From the NCBI RefSeq assembly GCF_003606385.1, contig NZ_CP032514.1, positions 1,178,001-1,242,000 on the forward strand: DNA of 64,000 nucleotides, read 5' to 3'. Of the stretch, positions 18,493-28,935 are shown piece by piece. Made by a program: the position numbers and the translations under genes. This stretch comes from Actinomyces lilanjuaniae (GTDB taxonomy: Bacteria > Actinomycetota > Actinomycetes > Actinomycetales > Actinomycetaceae). The notes beneath the pieces are model-generated. The model was not told where the DNA came from, ran no database searches, and worked only from the letters and a program-made list of their open reading frames with translations. The first letter of the stretch is position 1, and each line of letters begins with the position of its first letter.

Positions 18493-20292
18493 GTGAACCC
18501 TTCTCGTCGCCAGGCGCTGCGGCTGGCAGGAATCGGCCTGTTCGGTCTTCTTGCGAGTCGTACTGTCTACATCCAGGCCGTCGCCGGACCACAGCTGGCA
18601 GCTCGGGCCAAGGCGGAGCGGACCGTGAGCTGGGTCAACCGTGCGCGTCGCGGGGACATCACGGGACGGGACGGGACGGTGCTGGCCTCCAGCGCCGTCA
18701 CCTACGACGTCGGAGTCAACCAGCAGGCTGTGTCCCAGTACGAGCAGGTTGAGGAGCAGGCCGACGAGGCTACCGGCGGCACGCGAGAGGTCGTAGTGGG
18801 CTACGGGGCCGCGGCCGCCGCGGCCCAGCTGGCTGCGGTCCTGGACCAGGACCCCTTGGAGCTGGGGGCCGCGCTGGTTGGTGACTCGTCCTACTCAATC
18901 ATTGCCCAGGAGGTCGATCCTGACACCTGGCGCCGGATCAAGGCTCTGGGGATACCCGGTGTCGAGCCCGATCAGCGGACCCGGCGCACCTACCCGGCGG
19001 GCAACGTCGCCGGCAACGTCCTGGGCTACACCTACGAGGGCGACAGCCGCCAGCTGATCGGCTCCGCCGGCCTCGAGCTGACCCAGGACGACCTCCTGAC
19101 CGGTACCGACGGGCGTGGCAGCGAGGAGATCGGCCGTACCGGGGCCATCATCCCCACCGGGGACCAGCAGGACGACGAGGCGGTACCCGGCACCACCGTG
19201 CGCACCACCCTGGATCCGGACCTGCAGTCGATAGCCCAGGCCGCGATCGACAAGGTGGTTGCCCAGGAGTCGGCGCTGTGGGGCGTCGTCGTGGCCGTGG
19301 AGCCGGCCACTGGCAAGGTGCTTGTCCTAGCCGACTCCGGCTCTGTGGACCCCTCCGACCCGGCGGCGACCGCCGAGGAGGACCGTGGCGCGCGCAGCGT
19401 GGAGGCCGTCTTCGAGCCCGGAAGTGTCGGCAAGGTGGTGACCTTCGCGACCGCCCTGGAGGAGGAGGCCGTCACTGCCGAGGAGACGTGGAACGTGCCC
19501 TACACCTGGACTGCCTCCAACGGCCAGTCCTTCCGGGACTCCCACCCTCACGACCACCAGGTCCTCACAACAGCCCAGGTGCTGGCGGAGTCCTCCAACG
19601 TCGGTACGGTCCAGGTCGGCGAACGGGTCTCGGACGAGGCTCGATACTCCTGCATGGAGAGGTTCGGGTGGGGGGCGCCCACCGGGATCGAGATGCCCGC
19701 CGAGTCCGCCGGGCTGCTCACCTCCCCGCAGGATTGGGACGACCGCACCCGCTACACCACCATGTTCGGGCAGGGGATCGCCTGCACGAGCCTCCAAGCC
19801 GTCCAGGTGCTGGCGACCATTGCCAACGGTGGTGTGCGGGTCGCGCCACGGGTCATCGACGCCTGGATCACTGCGGACGGCGAGGAGACCACGCAGACGG
19901 TGCCCGAGGGGGTACGCGTCATCAGCGAGGAGACGGCCGCCACGCTCACGGATATGCTCATCGGTGTCACCCAGGAGGGTGGCACCGCCGAGGCGGCCTC
20001 CGTTGACGGCTACCTGGTGGCGGGCAAGACCGGTACCACTGAAATCCTCACTGAGGACGGGACGGTGGCATCCTTTGTCGGCTTCCTGCCAGCCAAGGAG
20101 CCCGCTCTGGCGATCGCCGTCATCGTCTACCGCCCCAAGGGGGTGTACGGGGGCACGGTGGCCGCTCCCGTGTTCCGTGAGGTGGCCCTGGCGGCCATGC
20201 AGTCCCTGGGAATCGCCCCCGACCCCGCAGTCGTTGCCGGGGCCGCGGCACAGGGGGACGGGGAGCAGGTTGACGGTGTGGACGCGCGGTGA
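18493..20292 (+). CDS. ftsI: Division-specific transpeptidase FtsI (PBP3-like)
   Basis: Class B penicillin-binding protein that cross-links septal peptidoglycan. After a short N-terminal anchor (GIGLFGLLASRTVYIQAVAGP) comes the dimerisation domain with RRGDITGRDGTVLASS. The transpeptidase domain has the serine motif SVGK (S311-K314), SSN (S367-N369) and KTGT (from K512). It has 599 residues and the start is GTG. A 135-bp gap to murE follows, the first real gap in the cluster. Confidence 0.93.
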   Translation: MNPSRRQALRLAGIGLFGLLASRTVYIQAVAGPQLAARAKAERTVSWVNRARRGDITGRDGTVLASSAVTYDVGVNQQAVSQYEQVEEQADEATGGTREVVVGYGAAAAAAQLAAVLDQDPLELGAALVGDSSYSIIAQEVDPDTWRRIKALGIPGVEPDQRTRRTYPAGNVAGNVLGYTYEGDSRQLIGSAGLELTQDDLLTGTDGRGSEEIGRTGAIIPTGDQQDDEAVPGTTVRTTLDPDLQSIAQAAIDKVVAQESALWGVVVAVEPATGKVLVLADSGSVDPSDPAATAEEDRGARSVEAVFEPGSVGKVVTFATALEEEAVTAEETWNVPYTWTASNGQSFRDSHPHDHQVLTTAQVLAESSNVGTVQVGERVSDEARYSCMERFGWGAPTGIEMPAESAGLLTSPQDWDDRTRYTTMFGQGIACTSLQAVQVLATIANGGVRVAPRVIDAWITADGEETTQTVPEGVRVISEETAATLTDMLIGVTQEGGTAEAASVDGYLVAGKTGTTEILTEDGTVASFVGFLPAKEPALAIAVIVYRPKGVYGGTVAAPVFREVALAAMQSLGIAPDPAVVAGAAAQGDGEQVDGVDAR

Positions 20293-20427
20293 CCGGGCTG
20301 CGGTGCGGGACAGCACGGGGCAGGAGAGGTAGAAGAGGCGGACGTGACAGCAAGCACCTCCGAGATGCGTCACTGATACTCCATCTGTGGGGGATCGACA
20401 TCCGGGCTCGCGATAGATTGAGGAACT

Positions 20428-22014
20428 ATGACCAACCACGCCTACGAGTCGGCAGCCTCGCTGCGGCCGCAGCACAACGCGCCCACTTCGCTAGAGGTGC
20501 TCGCCCAGCGCCTGGGTGCCAGCCCTGCGACTGACCAGGACGCGGCCGCCCTGGCCGGGCTGGCTGTGGCCGGGGCCTCTGTGGACTCCGCGGACGTGGC
20601 ACCTGGGGAGGTCTTTGTCGCGGTGCCCGGGTTCACTGCCCACGGTGCCCGGTTCTGCGGTCAGGCCGTGGCCGACGGCGCTGTCGCCGTGCTGACCGAC
20701 CCTGACGGGGTGTCCCTGGCTCGTCAGACGGCTCCCGGCACCCCGGTCCTGACCTGCCCCGACCCGCGGGCGCTCGCTGGGCCGCTGGCTGCTGAGATCT
20801 ACCACCACCCCGCCCGGCAGCTGGTGACCACGGCTGTGACCGGGACCAACGGCAAGACCACCACCACCTACTTCCTGGACGCGATCCTCACGGCGCACCT
20901 GGGGTCCACCATGCTGGCCGGCACCGTCGAGCTGCGTGTGGGCGGCTCCCGGGTGGAGTCTCCGCGCACCACCGTCGAGGCCCCGGTGCTTCACAGGATG
21001 TTCGCCCTGGCGGCGGAGCAGGGGGTGGGCGCGGCCTGCCTGGAGGCATCCAGCCACGCTGTCGTCCTGCACCGGCTGGACGGGACGGTCCTGGACGTCG
21101 TCGGCTTCACCAACCTCCAGCGTGACCACCTGGACTTCCACGGCACCATGGAGGGCTACCTGGAGGCCAAGTCCCGGCTGTTCACCCCGGAGCACGCGCG
21201 CCGCGGGGTGGTGTGCGTCGATGACGAGTGGGGCCGACAGCTGGCCGCCTCGGCGGCCGTGCCGGTGGAGCGGGTACGGACCTACCCTGGTGACGCGCAG
21301 GCGCAGTGGTGGGTGAGCGACGCCGTCGTCTCCCTGACGCAGGCCGCGACCACTTTTGTCCTCCACGGCCCCGACGGGCAGGAGCTCCCCGCCTCCTGTC
21401 CGCTGCCCGGCGCCGTCAACGTGCAGAATGCCGCCCTGGCCCTGGTCATGGCCCTGTGTGCCGGGGTCCCGGCGCAGACCGCGGTGGAGGCGCTGGCGGG
21501 CGCCCACGCCGTGCCCGGACGGATGCAGCGCATCAGCCAGCGTGACGGGACCCGGGGGCTGTGCATCGTGGACTTCGCGCACACACCGGACGCCCTGGAG
21601 CTGGCGCTGCAGGCTGTGCGGCCTATCACCCCGGGGCGTCTCATCGTGGTCTTCGGCTCCGACGGCGATCGTGACCAGGGCAAGCGCCCCATGCTTGGCG
21701 CGGTAGCCGCCAGGCTCGCGGACGTCCTCGTCGTCACTGACGAGAACCCCCGTAGCGAGGACCCCCAGTCCATCCGTGACGCCGTCCTGGAGGGGGTGCG
21801 CTCGGTGCGTCCGGACCTGCGCGACGTCGAGGAGGTCACGACCTGGCGCGGCGACGCCGTGCGTCGGGGTGTGGAGCTGTGCGGGCCGCAGGACACTGTC
21901 ATCGTCACAGGCAAGGGCCACGAGCCCTTCCTGGAGGCCGGGGGCGAGTTCATCCGCTACAACGACGCCCCGGTCATGGCCCAGGCCGTCGCCCAGAAGT
22001 GGCCCCAGGCATGA
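20428..22014 (+). CDS. murE: UDP-MurNAc-tripeptide ligase MurE
   Basis: Mur ligase that adds the third amino acid to UDP-MurNAc-dipeptide in the cytoplasm. It has the P-loop TGTNGKTTTTYF, LEASSHAVVLHRLDG, the central IVDFAHTPDALELAL, and the C-terminal substrate motif DENPRSEDPQSIRDAVL. A DNPR-type motif usually marks diaminopimelate-adding enzymes, while many Actinomyces use lysine or ornithine, so the amino acid is left open. It has 528 residues. murF overlaps by ATGA. Confidence 0.93.
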   Translation: MTNHAYESAASLRPQHNAPTSLEVLAQRLGASPATDQDAAALAGLAVAGASVDSADVAPGEVFVAVPGFTAHGARFCGQAVADGAVAVLTDPDGVSLARQTAPGTPVLTCPDPRALAGPLAAEIYHHPARQLVTTAVTGTNGKTTTTYFLDAILTAHLGSTMLAGTVELRVGGSRVESPRTTVEAPVLHRMFALAAEQGVGAACLEASSHAVVLHRLDGTVLDVVGFTNLQRDHLDFHGTMEGYLEAKSRLFTPEHARRGVVCVDDEWGRQLAASAAVPVERVRTYPGDAQAQWWVSDAVVSLTQAATTFVLHGPDGQELPASCPLPGAVNVQNAALALVMALCAGVPAQTAVEALAGAHAVPGRMQRISQRDGTRGLCIVDFAHTPDALELALQAVRPITPGRLIVVFGSDGDRDQGKRPMLGAVAARLADVLVVTDENPRSEDPQSIRDAVLEGVRSVRPDLRDVEEVTTWRGDAVRRGVELCGPQDTVIVTGKGHEPFLEAGGEFIRYNDAPVMAQAVAQKWPQA

Positions 22015-23426
22015 GCCGCACCCTGGCGCAGGCTGCTGCTGTCGTCGGCGGAAGCCTCCTCGGACCTGACGCGGTCGTGGACGGACCGGTGGTTACTGAC
22101 TCCCGGCAGGCTCGACCCGGCTCGCTCTTTGTCGCGGTGCGCGGGGAGCGCACTGACGGGCACGCCCACCTGGCCTCGGCCCTGGAGCGAGGGGCCGTGG
22201 GTGCGCTGGTGAGCAGCCCTGAGGCGGGTGCCGACCTGCCCCTGGGACTCGTGGTGGTCCCCGACACGGTAGAGGCGCTGGGTGCCCTGGCCCGTGCCCA
22301 CCTGGAGCACCTGCGCAGTGCGGCCCTGGCTCGAGGCAGCCGCCTGGACGTGGTGGCGATGACCGGGTCGGTGGGCAAGACCACCACCAAGGACCTGACG
22401 CGTCAGGTCCTGGCCGCCTGTGGTCCTACCGTCGCGCCGCGAGCCAGCTTCAACAACGAGATCGGGCTGCCGCTGACGGTGCTGGAGGCTGACGAGGCCA
22501 CGCGCTACCTGGTCTTGGAGATGGGGGCCTCCGGCCCCGGCCACATCGACTACCTCACCGGTGTCGCGCCCCTGGACGCGGCCGCCGTCCTCATGGTCGG
22601 CCACGCGCACATGGGCGGCTTCGGCTCCATCGAGGGCGTGGCCCAGGCCAAGGCAGAGATCCTCTCCGGCCTGCTGCCTGGGGGCACGGCCCTGCTCAAC
22701 GTCGATGACCAGCGCGCTGCGGCTATGGTCACCAGTGCACCCGGACCGGTCCTGACCTTCTCAGCCAGCGGAGGCCGCGCTGATCTGCGCGCCAGCGACG
22801 TCGTCGTGGGCCAGGGAGCCCGGGCGTCCTTCACTCTCAGCCTTCCCGGGCTCGCCGAGCCCCGACGGGTCCACCTGGCTGTTCCCGGGGCGCACAACGT
22901 CTCCAACGCGCTGGCCGCGGCCGGGCTCGCGCTGGCTGCCGGGGCCGCTCCCGAGGTCGTCGCCGACCAGCTGGGACAGGTGGAGATCGAGAGCCCGCAC
23001 CGGATGGACGTGGCTGTGCTCGGGGGTGACCTGCTGCTCATCGATGACTCCTACAACGCCAACATCGACTCCATGACCGCAGCCTTGGCAGCCCTGCCTG
23101 CCCTGGCGGGACAGCGGCGGCGTGTCGTCGTCGTCTCGGAGATGCTGGAGCTGGGTGGGGCCTCGGTGGCAGACCACGCTCGGACGGGCCTGCTGGCGGC
23201 CCAGGCAGGGGCCAACCTGCTGGTAGGCATCGGAGCGGGGACGGAGCCGGCCCTGGAGTCGGCCCGGGCTGAGGGCGTGGAGGCCGTCGGCCTCGCCGAC
23301 GCCCAGGAGGCTGTGACACGGTCCAGCACGTTGCTTCGTGACGGCGACGCCGTCCTGATCAAGGGATCCCACGGCTCCGGCGCCTGGCGCCTGGCCGACC
23401 ACCTCAAGGAGGCTCGCCCCCGATGA
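22011..23426 (+). CDS. murF: UDP-MurNAc-tripeptide:D-Ala-D-Ala ligase MurF
   Basis: Adds D-Ala-D-Ala to the UDP-MurNAc tripeptide. It has DSRQARPGSLFVAVRGERTDGHA, the P-loop MTGSVGKTTTKDL, RASFNNEIGLPLTVL, the family signature LEMGASGPGHIDYL, and the C-terminal IDDSYNANIDSM. It has 471 residues from the ATG at 22011, which overlaps the murE stop (ATGA). Its own end overlaps mraY in the same way, so translation of murE-murF-mraY is probably coupled. Confidence 0.94.
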   Translation: MSRTLAQAAAVVGGSLLGPDAVVDGPVVTDSRQARPGSLFVAVRGERTDGHAHLASALERGAVGALVSSPEAGADLPLGLVVVPDTVEALGALARAHLEHLRSAALARGSRLDVVAMTGSVGKTTTKDLTRQVLAACGPTVAPRASFNNEIGLPLTVLEADEATRYLVLEMGASGPGHIDYLTGVAPLDAAAVLMVGHAHMGGFGSIEGVAQAKAEILSGLLPGGTALLNVDDQRAAAMVTSAPGPVLTFSASGGRADLRASDVVVGQGARASFTLSLPGLAEPRRVHLAVPGAHNVSNALAAAGLALAAGAAPEVVADQLGQVEIESPHRMDVAVLGGDLLLIDDSYNANIDSMTAALAALPALAGQRRRVVVVSEMLELGGASVADHARTGLLAAQAGANLLVGIGAGTEPALESARAEGVEAVGLADAQEAVTRSSTLLRDGDAVLIKGSHGSGAWRLADHLKEARPR

Positions 23427-24511
23427 CCGCCATCCTCGTCTCCGGCCTTGTCGGCCTGGTCGGCACACTCCTGGGGACACCGCTGCTGATCCGCTACCTC
23501 CAGGTCAAGGAGTACGGGCAGTTCATCCGCCAGGACGGCCCGCAGGGGCACTTCACCAAGCGTGGCACCCCCACCATGGGTGGTGTCGTCATCATCTTGT
23601 CCACGGTGGCGGGCTACGCCCTGGCCAACCTGAGCGAGCTGCGTACTCCCCGGGCCTCCGGGGTCCTCCTGCTGTACCTGGTCGTGGGGCTGGGGCTCAT
23701 CGGCTTCCTGGACGACTTCGAGAAGATCTCAAAGCAGCGGTCCCTGGGCCTGCGGGCCTGGCAGAAGATCGTCGGCCAGGCCTTCATCGGCATCAGCTTT
23801 GCGGTCATGGCCCTGCGCTTTACCGACCGTGACGGCGTCGCCCCGGCCTCGACCCGGGTTTCCTTCGCCCGGGACACCTCCCTGGACCTCGCCTTCGCCG
23901 GGGCTCTTGTGGGCCTCCTCCTGTTCATCTTGTGGGCGAACTTCCTCATCACTGCCTGGTCCAACGCGGTCAACCTCACCGACGGACTCGACGGCCTGGC
24001 AGCGGGCGCCTCCGCCATGGTCTTCGCTGCCTACACCCTTATCGGGGTGTGGCAGACCAACCAGTCCTGCCTCTACGGGCACTCCGACGTGGTGGCCACG
24101 ACCTGCTACCAGGTACGCGACCCCCGGGACCTGGCCATGGTCTCCGCAGCGCTCATGGGGGCCAGCTTCGGCTTCCTGTGGTGGAACGCCTCCCCGGCCA
24201 AGATCTTTATGGGGGACACCGGATCCCTGGCGCTGGGGGGAGCCGTGGCCGGGCTGTCGATCCTGACCCGTACGGAGTTCCTTGCCGTGGTCCTGGGAGG
24301 GCTGTTCCTGGCCGAGGTCATGAGCGACGTCATCCAGATCGCCTCCTTCAAGGCAACCGGCAAGCGTGTCTTCCGCATGGCTCCACTCCACCACCACTTT
24401 GAGCTGGGAGGATGGACCGAGGTCAACGTCGTGATCCGCTTCTGGATCATTGCCGGCCTGTGCGTCGTCGCGGGGCTCGGCCTGTTCTACGCGGAGTTCC
24501 TCGTAGCCTGA
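23423..24511 (+). CDS. mraY: Phospho-N-acetylmuramoyl-pentapeptide transferase MraY
   Basis: Membrane enzyme that makes lipid I from UDP-MurNAc-pentapeptide and undecaprenyl phosphate. It has GTPTMGGVVII, the acidic pair in GLIGFLDDFEKI, NAVNLTDGLDGLAAG, MGDTGSLALGG and the loop MAPLHHHFELGGW. About ten membrane helices are apparent in 362 residues. A short insert (TNQSCLYGHSDVVATTCYQVRD) sits in the loop after NLTDGLDG, a feature also known from other actinobacterial MraY. Confidence 0.94.
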   Translation: MTAILVSGLVGLVGTLLGTPLLIRYLQVKEYGQFIRQDGPQGHFTKRGTPTMGGVVIILSTVAGYALANLSELRTPRASGVLLLYLVVGLGLIGFLDDFEKISKQRSLGLRAWQKIVGQAFIGISFAVMALRFTDRDGVAPASTRVSFARDTSLDLAFAGALVGLLLFILWANFLITAWSNAVNLTDGLDGLAAGASAMVFAAYTLIGVWQTNQSCLYGHSDVVATTCYQVRDPRDLAMVSAALMGASFGFLWWNASPAKIFMGDTGSLALGGAVAGLSILTRTEFLAVVLGGLFLAEVMSDVIQIASFKATGKRVFRMAPLHHHFELGGWTEVNVVIRFWIIAGLCVVAGLGLFYAEFLVA

Positions 24512-24592
24512 GTACTCTGGGCGCGGCCGTGCCGCGGCACCCACGTCGGCGGGCCGCGGGGCGTACCGACGCCACCGCGTTCAGCACGGTGT

Positions 24593-24607
24593 TCAGCACA
24601 GTGCTGA
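24593..24607. promoter_or_regulatory. Palindrome between mraY and murD
   Basis: TCAGCAC-A-GTGCTGA is a perfect 7+1+7 inverted repeat, 44 bp before the proposed murD start. It is embedded in related direct repeats (TTCAGCACGG, then TTCAGCACAG). It is the only such site between mraY and murD and may mark an internal promoter or operator. Confidence 0.35.
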
Positions 24608-24651
24608 CAGTGTTGACCACAGCCAGGACCAGCAGGAGGGTGTACAGCACC

Positions 24652-26241
24652 GTGACCACCGCAGCGACCAGCAGTGTGCCCCCGCAGCGGCCTTCTCGGA
24701 CCACCGGCCCGGTCGGCAGGCCGCTGCGCCAGGACCTGGAGGGTGCCCGCGCTGGCGTCGTGGGCCTGGGGCGCAGCGGCCGTGCTGCCGTGGAGGCGCT
24801 GACCACCCTGGGTGCGCAGGTCCACGTCTTCGACTCCCGGGAGCCCTCGGTCGAGTCACTGGGGAGCACGGTGGCGGGTGTCACCGTGGGTGACGCGGAG
24901 GCGACGGCGCGGGCGCTGGAGGACAGCGACCTGCGACTGGTCGTGGTCTCTCCGGGAGTTCCCGCCACCGGCCCCGTCCTGAGGACGCTGGCCCGTGTCG
25001 GCACGACGACGTGGAGCGAGGTCGAGCTCGCCTGGAGGCTCCAGCAGGACTCCTCCCGCCCGGACGTGGCCTGGCTGGCGCTGACCGGTACGGACGGCAA
25101 GACGACTACCGTCTCGATGCTCTCGGAGATCCTGGGCCAGGCGGGCCTGAGGGCACCCGCCGTAGGCAACATTGGTAGGCCGGTGACTGAGGCGGTCCTG
25201 GAGGGCGGGGCGGACGCCCTGGCTGTCGAGCTGTCCAGCTTCCAGCTGCACACGACGACGAGCATCTCCCCGCTGGCCTCGGCCTGCCTTAACCTGGCGC
25301 CTGACCACCTCGACTGGCACGGGGACCTGGAGGCCTACGCTGCGGACAAGGCCCGTGTCTACGCCCGGACCAGGGCCGCGGCGGTGTACAACGCCGCTGA
25401 CCGGGCCACTGTCGACATGGTCGACAGGGCCGACGTCGTGGAGGGCTGCCGGGCGGTCGGGTTCACTCTGGGTGCCCCCGCCCCGGGCCAGGTCGGCGTG
25501 GTGGACGGCCTGCTCGTGGACCGCGCCTTCCACTCTCGTGGACGCTCTCACGCCGTCGAGCTGGCCACGACCCTGGACCTGGCCCACCTTGCACCGGGTG
25601 CAGCCGTGGACAGGCTGCCCGGGCACATCGTGGCCGATGCCTTGGCTGCGGCGTGCCTGGCCCGTGCCGGCGGCGCCGACGAGGAGGCAGTCGCCGCGGG
25701 GCTGCGTGCCTACAGCCCGGGGGCGCACCGCAGCGTCACCGTGGCCCAGGCGGACGGGGTGACCTGGGTGGACGACTCCAAGGCCACCAACCCCCACGCG
25801 GCACAGGCGGCGCTCAGCGGCCTGCCTGCCGGTAGTGCCGTGTGGGTCGTGGGGGGCGACACCAAGGGCGCCCGGTTCTTCGACCTTGTCTCCGCGGTGA
25901 GGTCGCGCCTTCGCGGTGCGGTTGTCATCGGACGGGACCAGACCGACGTCCTGGCGGCTCTGTCGGCACAGGCTCCCCAGGTGCCGGTGCGGCAGGTCCC
26001 TGACGCCCCGCCTAGCGCCCTGATGCGCGCGGCGGTGAGCGAGGCCGCCCGCCTGGCCCGCGCTGGCGACACGGTGGTCCTGGCTCCCGCCTGCGCCTCC
26101 TGGGACCAGTTCTCCTCCTACGCCCAGCGCGGGGATCTCTTCGCCTCCGCGGTGAGCGCGCTGGTGGAGGAGTCGGGTGACGCCGGGGACCTGTCGGGAG
26201 CCGGGGGGCGTAGCCGGGGGCAGAGGAGGTGCCAGGAGTGA
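24652..26241 (+). CDS. murD: UDP-MurNAc-L-alanine:D-glutamate ligase MurD
   Basis: Adds D-glutamate to UDP-MurNAc-L-Ala. It has the N-terminal nucleotide fold VVGLGRSGRAAVEAL, VVVSPGVPATGPVL, the P-loop LTGTDGKTTTVSM, VELSSFQLHTT, LAPDHLDWHG, and DDSKATNPHAAQAAL with the lysine used in catalysis. I chose the GTG at 24652, after an AGGAGG 12 bp upstream, because the open reading before it is repetitive and unlike MurD. This leaves a 140-bp gap after mraY. It has 529 residues, somewhat long. ftsW begins with GTG overlapping its TGA. Confidence 0.9.
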   Translation: MTTAATSSVPPQRPSRTTGPVGRPLRQDLEGARAGVVGLGRSGRAAVEALTTLGAQVHVFDSREPSVESLGSTVAGVTVGDAEATARALEDSDLRLVVVSPGVPATGPVLRTLARVGTTTWSEVELAWRLQQDSSRPDVAWLALTGTDGKTTTVSMLSEILGQAGLRAPAVGNIGRPVTEAVLEGGADALAVELSSFQLHTTTSISPLASACLNLAPDHLDWHGDLEAYAADKARVYARTRAAAVYNAADRATVDMVDRADVVEGCRAVGFTLGAPAPGQVGVVDGLLVDRAFHSRGRSHAVELATTLDLAHLAPGAAVDRLPGHIVADALAAACLARAGGADEEAVAAGLRAYSPGAHRSVTVAQADGVTWVDDSKATNPHAAQAALSGLPAGSAVWVVGGDTKGARFFDLVSAVRSRLRGAVVIGRDQTDVLAALSAQAPQVPVRQVPDAPPSALMRAAVSEAARLARAGDTVVLAPACASWDQFSSYAQRGDLFASAVSALVEESGDAGDLSGAGGRSRGQRRCQE

Positions 26242-27607
26242 GCGTGCCTGTCTCACCGCCGAGGCTGCGTCCTGCTGCGGCTCCCTCCACGTCGGCAGGC
26301 CACGTCGGCCAGGACCTGCCTGGTAGCGAGGGGCTGCGGTCCCGGTTGCGGCGGTGGAGGCCATGGAGCGGCTCCTGGAGACGGTCCCGGCCCGACGACG
26401 ACCGTGGCGCCGCAGGCGGGAGGGGCCGCCGTGGGGGGGAGCAGGCGACACTGACCTACTACGCGCTACTGCTGTCCACCCTGGTCCTGCTGACCCTGGG
26501 GCTTGTCATGGTCTTCTCGGTCCAGTCGGTGACGGTGGCCGCCACGGGGGCAACCCGTACACGGACTTCGCCAAGTACCTGGTCTTTGCCGTCGTGGGTG
26601 TCGTGGGGATGCTCGCGCTCTCCCGGGTGCCCCTGTCCTGGTTCCCAAGGCTGGCCTGGGTGATGCTGGTGCTGACGATGGGGATGCAGCTCCTGGTCTT
26701 TTCTCCCGTCGGCGTGAACGTCTACGGCAACCGTAACTGGATCCAGGTTCCCGGAATCGGCACCGCCCAGCCCTCGGAGCCGATGAAGTTGGCCCTGGCC
26801 CTGGCCCTGGGGACGCTGGTGGCCTGGTACGCCCAGGGTCGCCGAGGGCGAGCGGTCATGGCCGGGTGGGTGATGGTGGCCTTGGCTGTCCTCAGCGTCA
26901 TGGCTGGCCAGGACCTGGGAACGGTGATCGTCCTGGTCCTCATCGTCGCGGGGGCGCTGTGGGTGGGCGGCCTGGCCCGGAGGTGGTTCGCTGCCCTGGG
27001 CTGCCTGGGGCTGCTCCTTTTCATGACCGCCTCCCTGCTGTCGGTGAGCCGTCGTGCCCGGATCCTCGCCTGGCTGCGTCCCGACGGCGCCGACCCCACT
27101 GGTGTGGGCTACCAGCCGCGCCACGGTCAGTGGGCGCTGGGCACGGGAGGGTGGTTCGGGGTCGGCCCCGGTTCCTCGCGACAGAAGTGGGGCTATCTCA
27201 CCCAGGCGGACTCCGACTACGTGTTCGCGGTGCTGGGAGAGGAGTTCGGCCTGCTGGGCACCCTGACGGTCATCGCCCTGTTCGCGGTCATCGGGGGCTG
27301 CTGCCTGCGGACCATGCGGCGGCATACGGATCCCTGCGTGGTGGCCACCGCCTCGGCCATCGGTGCCTGGGTGGTGGGCCAGGCTCTCATCAACATGATG
27401 GTCGTGACCGGTATCCTTCCCGTCCTGGGGCTGCCCCTGCCCCTGGTCAGCCGGGGCGGGACCGCTCTGGTCTCCGTCCTGCTGGCCATGGGCGTCCTGC
27501 TGGCCTTCGCTCGTCACGAGCCAGGCGCCCAGGAGGCCCTGAGATCAAGCCCCGGCGCTCTGCGCCGCACCCTGTCGGTGATCGTCCCGAGGAGGAACCG
27601 TGCCTGA
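26238..27607 (+). CDS. ftsW: Septal glycosyltransferase FtsW, frameshifted as sequenced
   Basis: SEDS-family membrane protein that polymerises septal peptidoglycan with FtsI. A long basic cytoplasmic N-terminus precedes about ten helices. Family motifs are NRNWIQVPGIGTAQPSEPMKL, the catalytic-loop region GVGYQPRHGQWALGTGGWFGVGPGSSRQKWGYL, and LPLVSRGGTALVS. The GTG at 26238 overlaps the murD stop (GTGA) behind AGGAGGT. The frame breaks in the G run 26546-26550; one more G joins VTVAATG to GNPYTDFAKYLVF and gives 456 residues. The gene is needed for division, so the break is most likely a base-calling error. Confidence 0.9.
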
Positions 27608-28874
27608 GCCTGCTGAGTCCGCCGACACCGCTGCCGCTTCCGGCCCTGGCGCGCCCGGTGCCCGGCCGTTGCGGGTCCTTCTGGCGGGAGGCGGGACTGC
27701 GGGGCATGTCAACCCGCTGCTGGCCACCGCAGCGGCGCTGCAGGACCCCGGCTGCGGCGGGGACCCTCGGACCCGGGTCCTGGTCCTGGGTACCCGGGAG
27801 GGTTTGGAGGACCGGCTGGTGCCCGAGGCTGGTCTCGACCTCGCCTACGTCCCCCGGGTCCCCTTGCCGCGCCGCCCCAGCGGGGACCTGCTGCGGCTTC
27901 CGCGACAGATGGGTCGGGCGGTCGGCGCGGCTGCCGAGGCCATTGAGGCCATCGGCGCGGAGGTGGTCGTCGGGTTCGGCGGCTATGTCGCTACTCCCGC
28001 CTACCTGGCAGCCCGCAAGGCGGGAGTGCCCGTCGTCATCCACGAGCAGAACGCCCGGCCCGGGCTGGCCAACCGCCTGGGGGCCTCCTGGGCCAGAGCG
28101 GTTGCCCTGACCTTCGCCTCGACACGGCTGTCAGCCCGGCGAGGACGCACCGAGGTCACAGGCCTGCCCCTGAGGCCCGCCGTGGCTGACCTGGTGGCCG
28201 CGCGCGCCACGGAGGAGAAGGCCTGGCAGGCCCGCCAGGAGGCTGCTACGGCGCTGGGGCTGGACCCCTCGGCCCCGGTGCTGCTGGTGACCGGGGTTCC
28301 CTGGGCGCGCAGCGGCTCAACGAGGTGCTCGTTGAGGCCGTCGCTGCCGACCCGCCACGTCTGCCCGCCTCCCTTCAGGTTGTCCACCTCACCGGCCGGG
28401 GCAAGGACGCCCGGTGCGTGAGGCCCTGGCCCAGGCGGCTCGCACCGAGGGGGAGGGGACCTGGAGGAGCGCTACCACGTCCTGGACTACCTGACCACCA
28501 TGGAGCAGGCCTACGCGTGCGCGGACGGCGTGATCTGCCGCTCGGGCGCAGGCACGGTGGCCGAGCTGACCGCCCTGGGGCTACCGGCCCTCTACGTGCC
28601 CCTGCCGGTGGGTAACGGGGAACAGCGTCTCAACGCCGCCGACGTCGTGTCGGCCGGAGGCGGGCGGCTGGTCCTCGACGCCCGGCTCACCGTGGACGAC
28701 GTCCTGGACTTCACGGCGGTGGTGACTGATCCCCGACGGCGCGGCGCCATGGCCCAGGCCGCGGCCTCCACAGGTGTGCGTGACGCCGCTGCCCGGCTGA
28801 CGGCCCTGGTGCGGGACAGCGCCGGACGGACGGGCGACGTGGACGTGACCTCGGGAGAGGACGAGCCGCGCTAG
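27600..28874 (+). CDS. murG: N-acetylglucosaminyltransferase MurG, frameshifted as sequenced
   Basis: Converts lipid I to lipid II at the cytoplasmic face of the membrane. It has LLAGGGTAGHVNPLLA, VVVGFGGYVATPAYLAARKAGVPVV, HEQNARPGLANR, and after the breaks DGVICRSGAGTVAELTALGLPALYVPLP with NGEQRLNA. Three frame breaks occur, at 28293-28296 (G run, before the reading SLGAQRLNE), 28410-28412 (C run, before PVREALAQAA) and 28455-28458 (G run, before DLEERYHVLDYL). One added base at each restores 425 residues. The GTG start overlaps the end of ftsW by 8 bp. Confidence 0.9.
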
Positions 28875-28935
28875 GTGCGGGTCTGCGGGTAGCCGGCGTA
28901 GGACAGCCAGGCAGGAACCTGAGGGAGAGGGACCA

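Noticed and set aside
24412-24651. A longer N-terminus for MurD
   Set aside because: The frame is open back into mraY, but the added residues are repetitive Ser/Thr/Val runs not found in MurD, and no good ribosome binding site precedes them.
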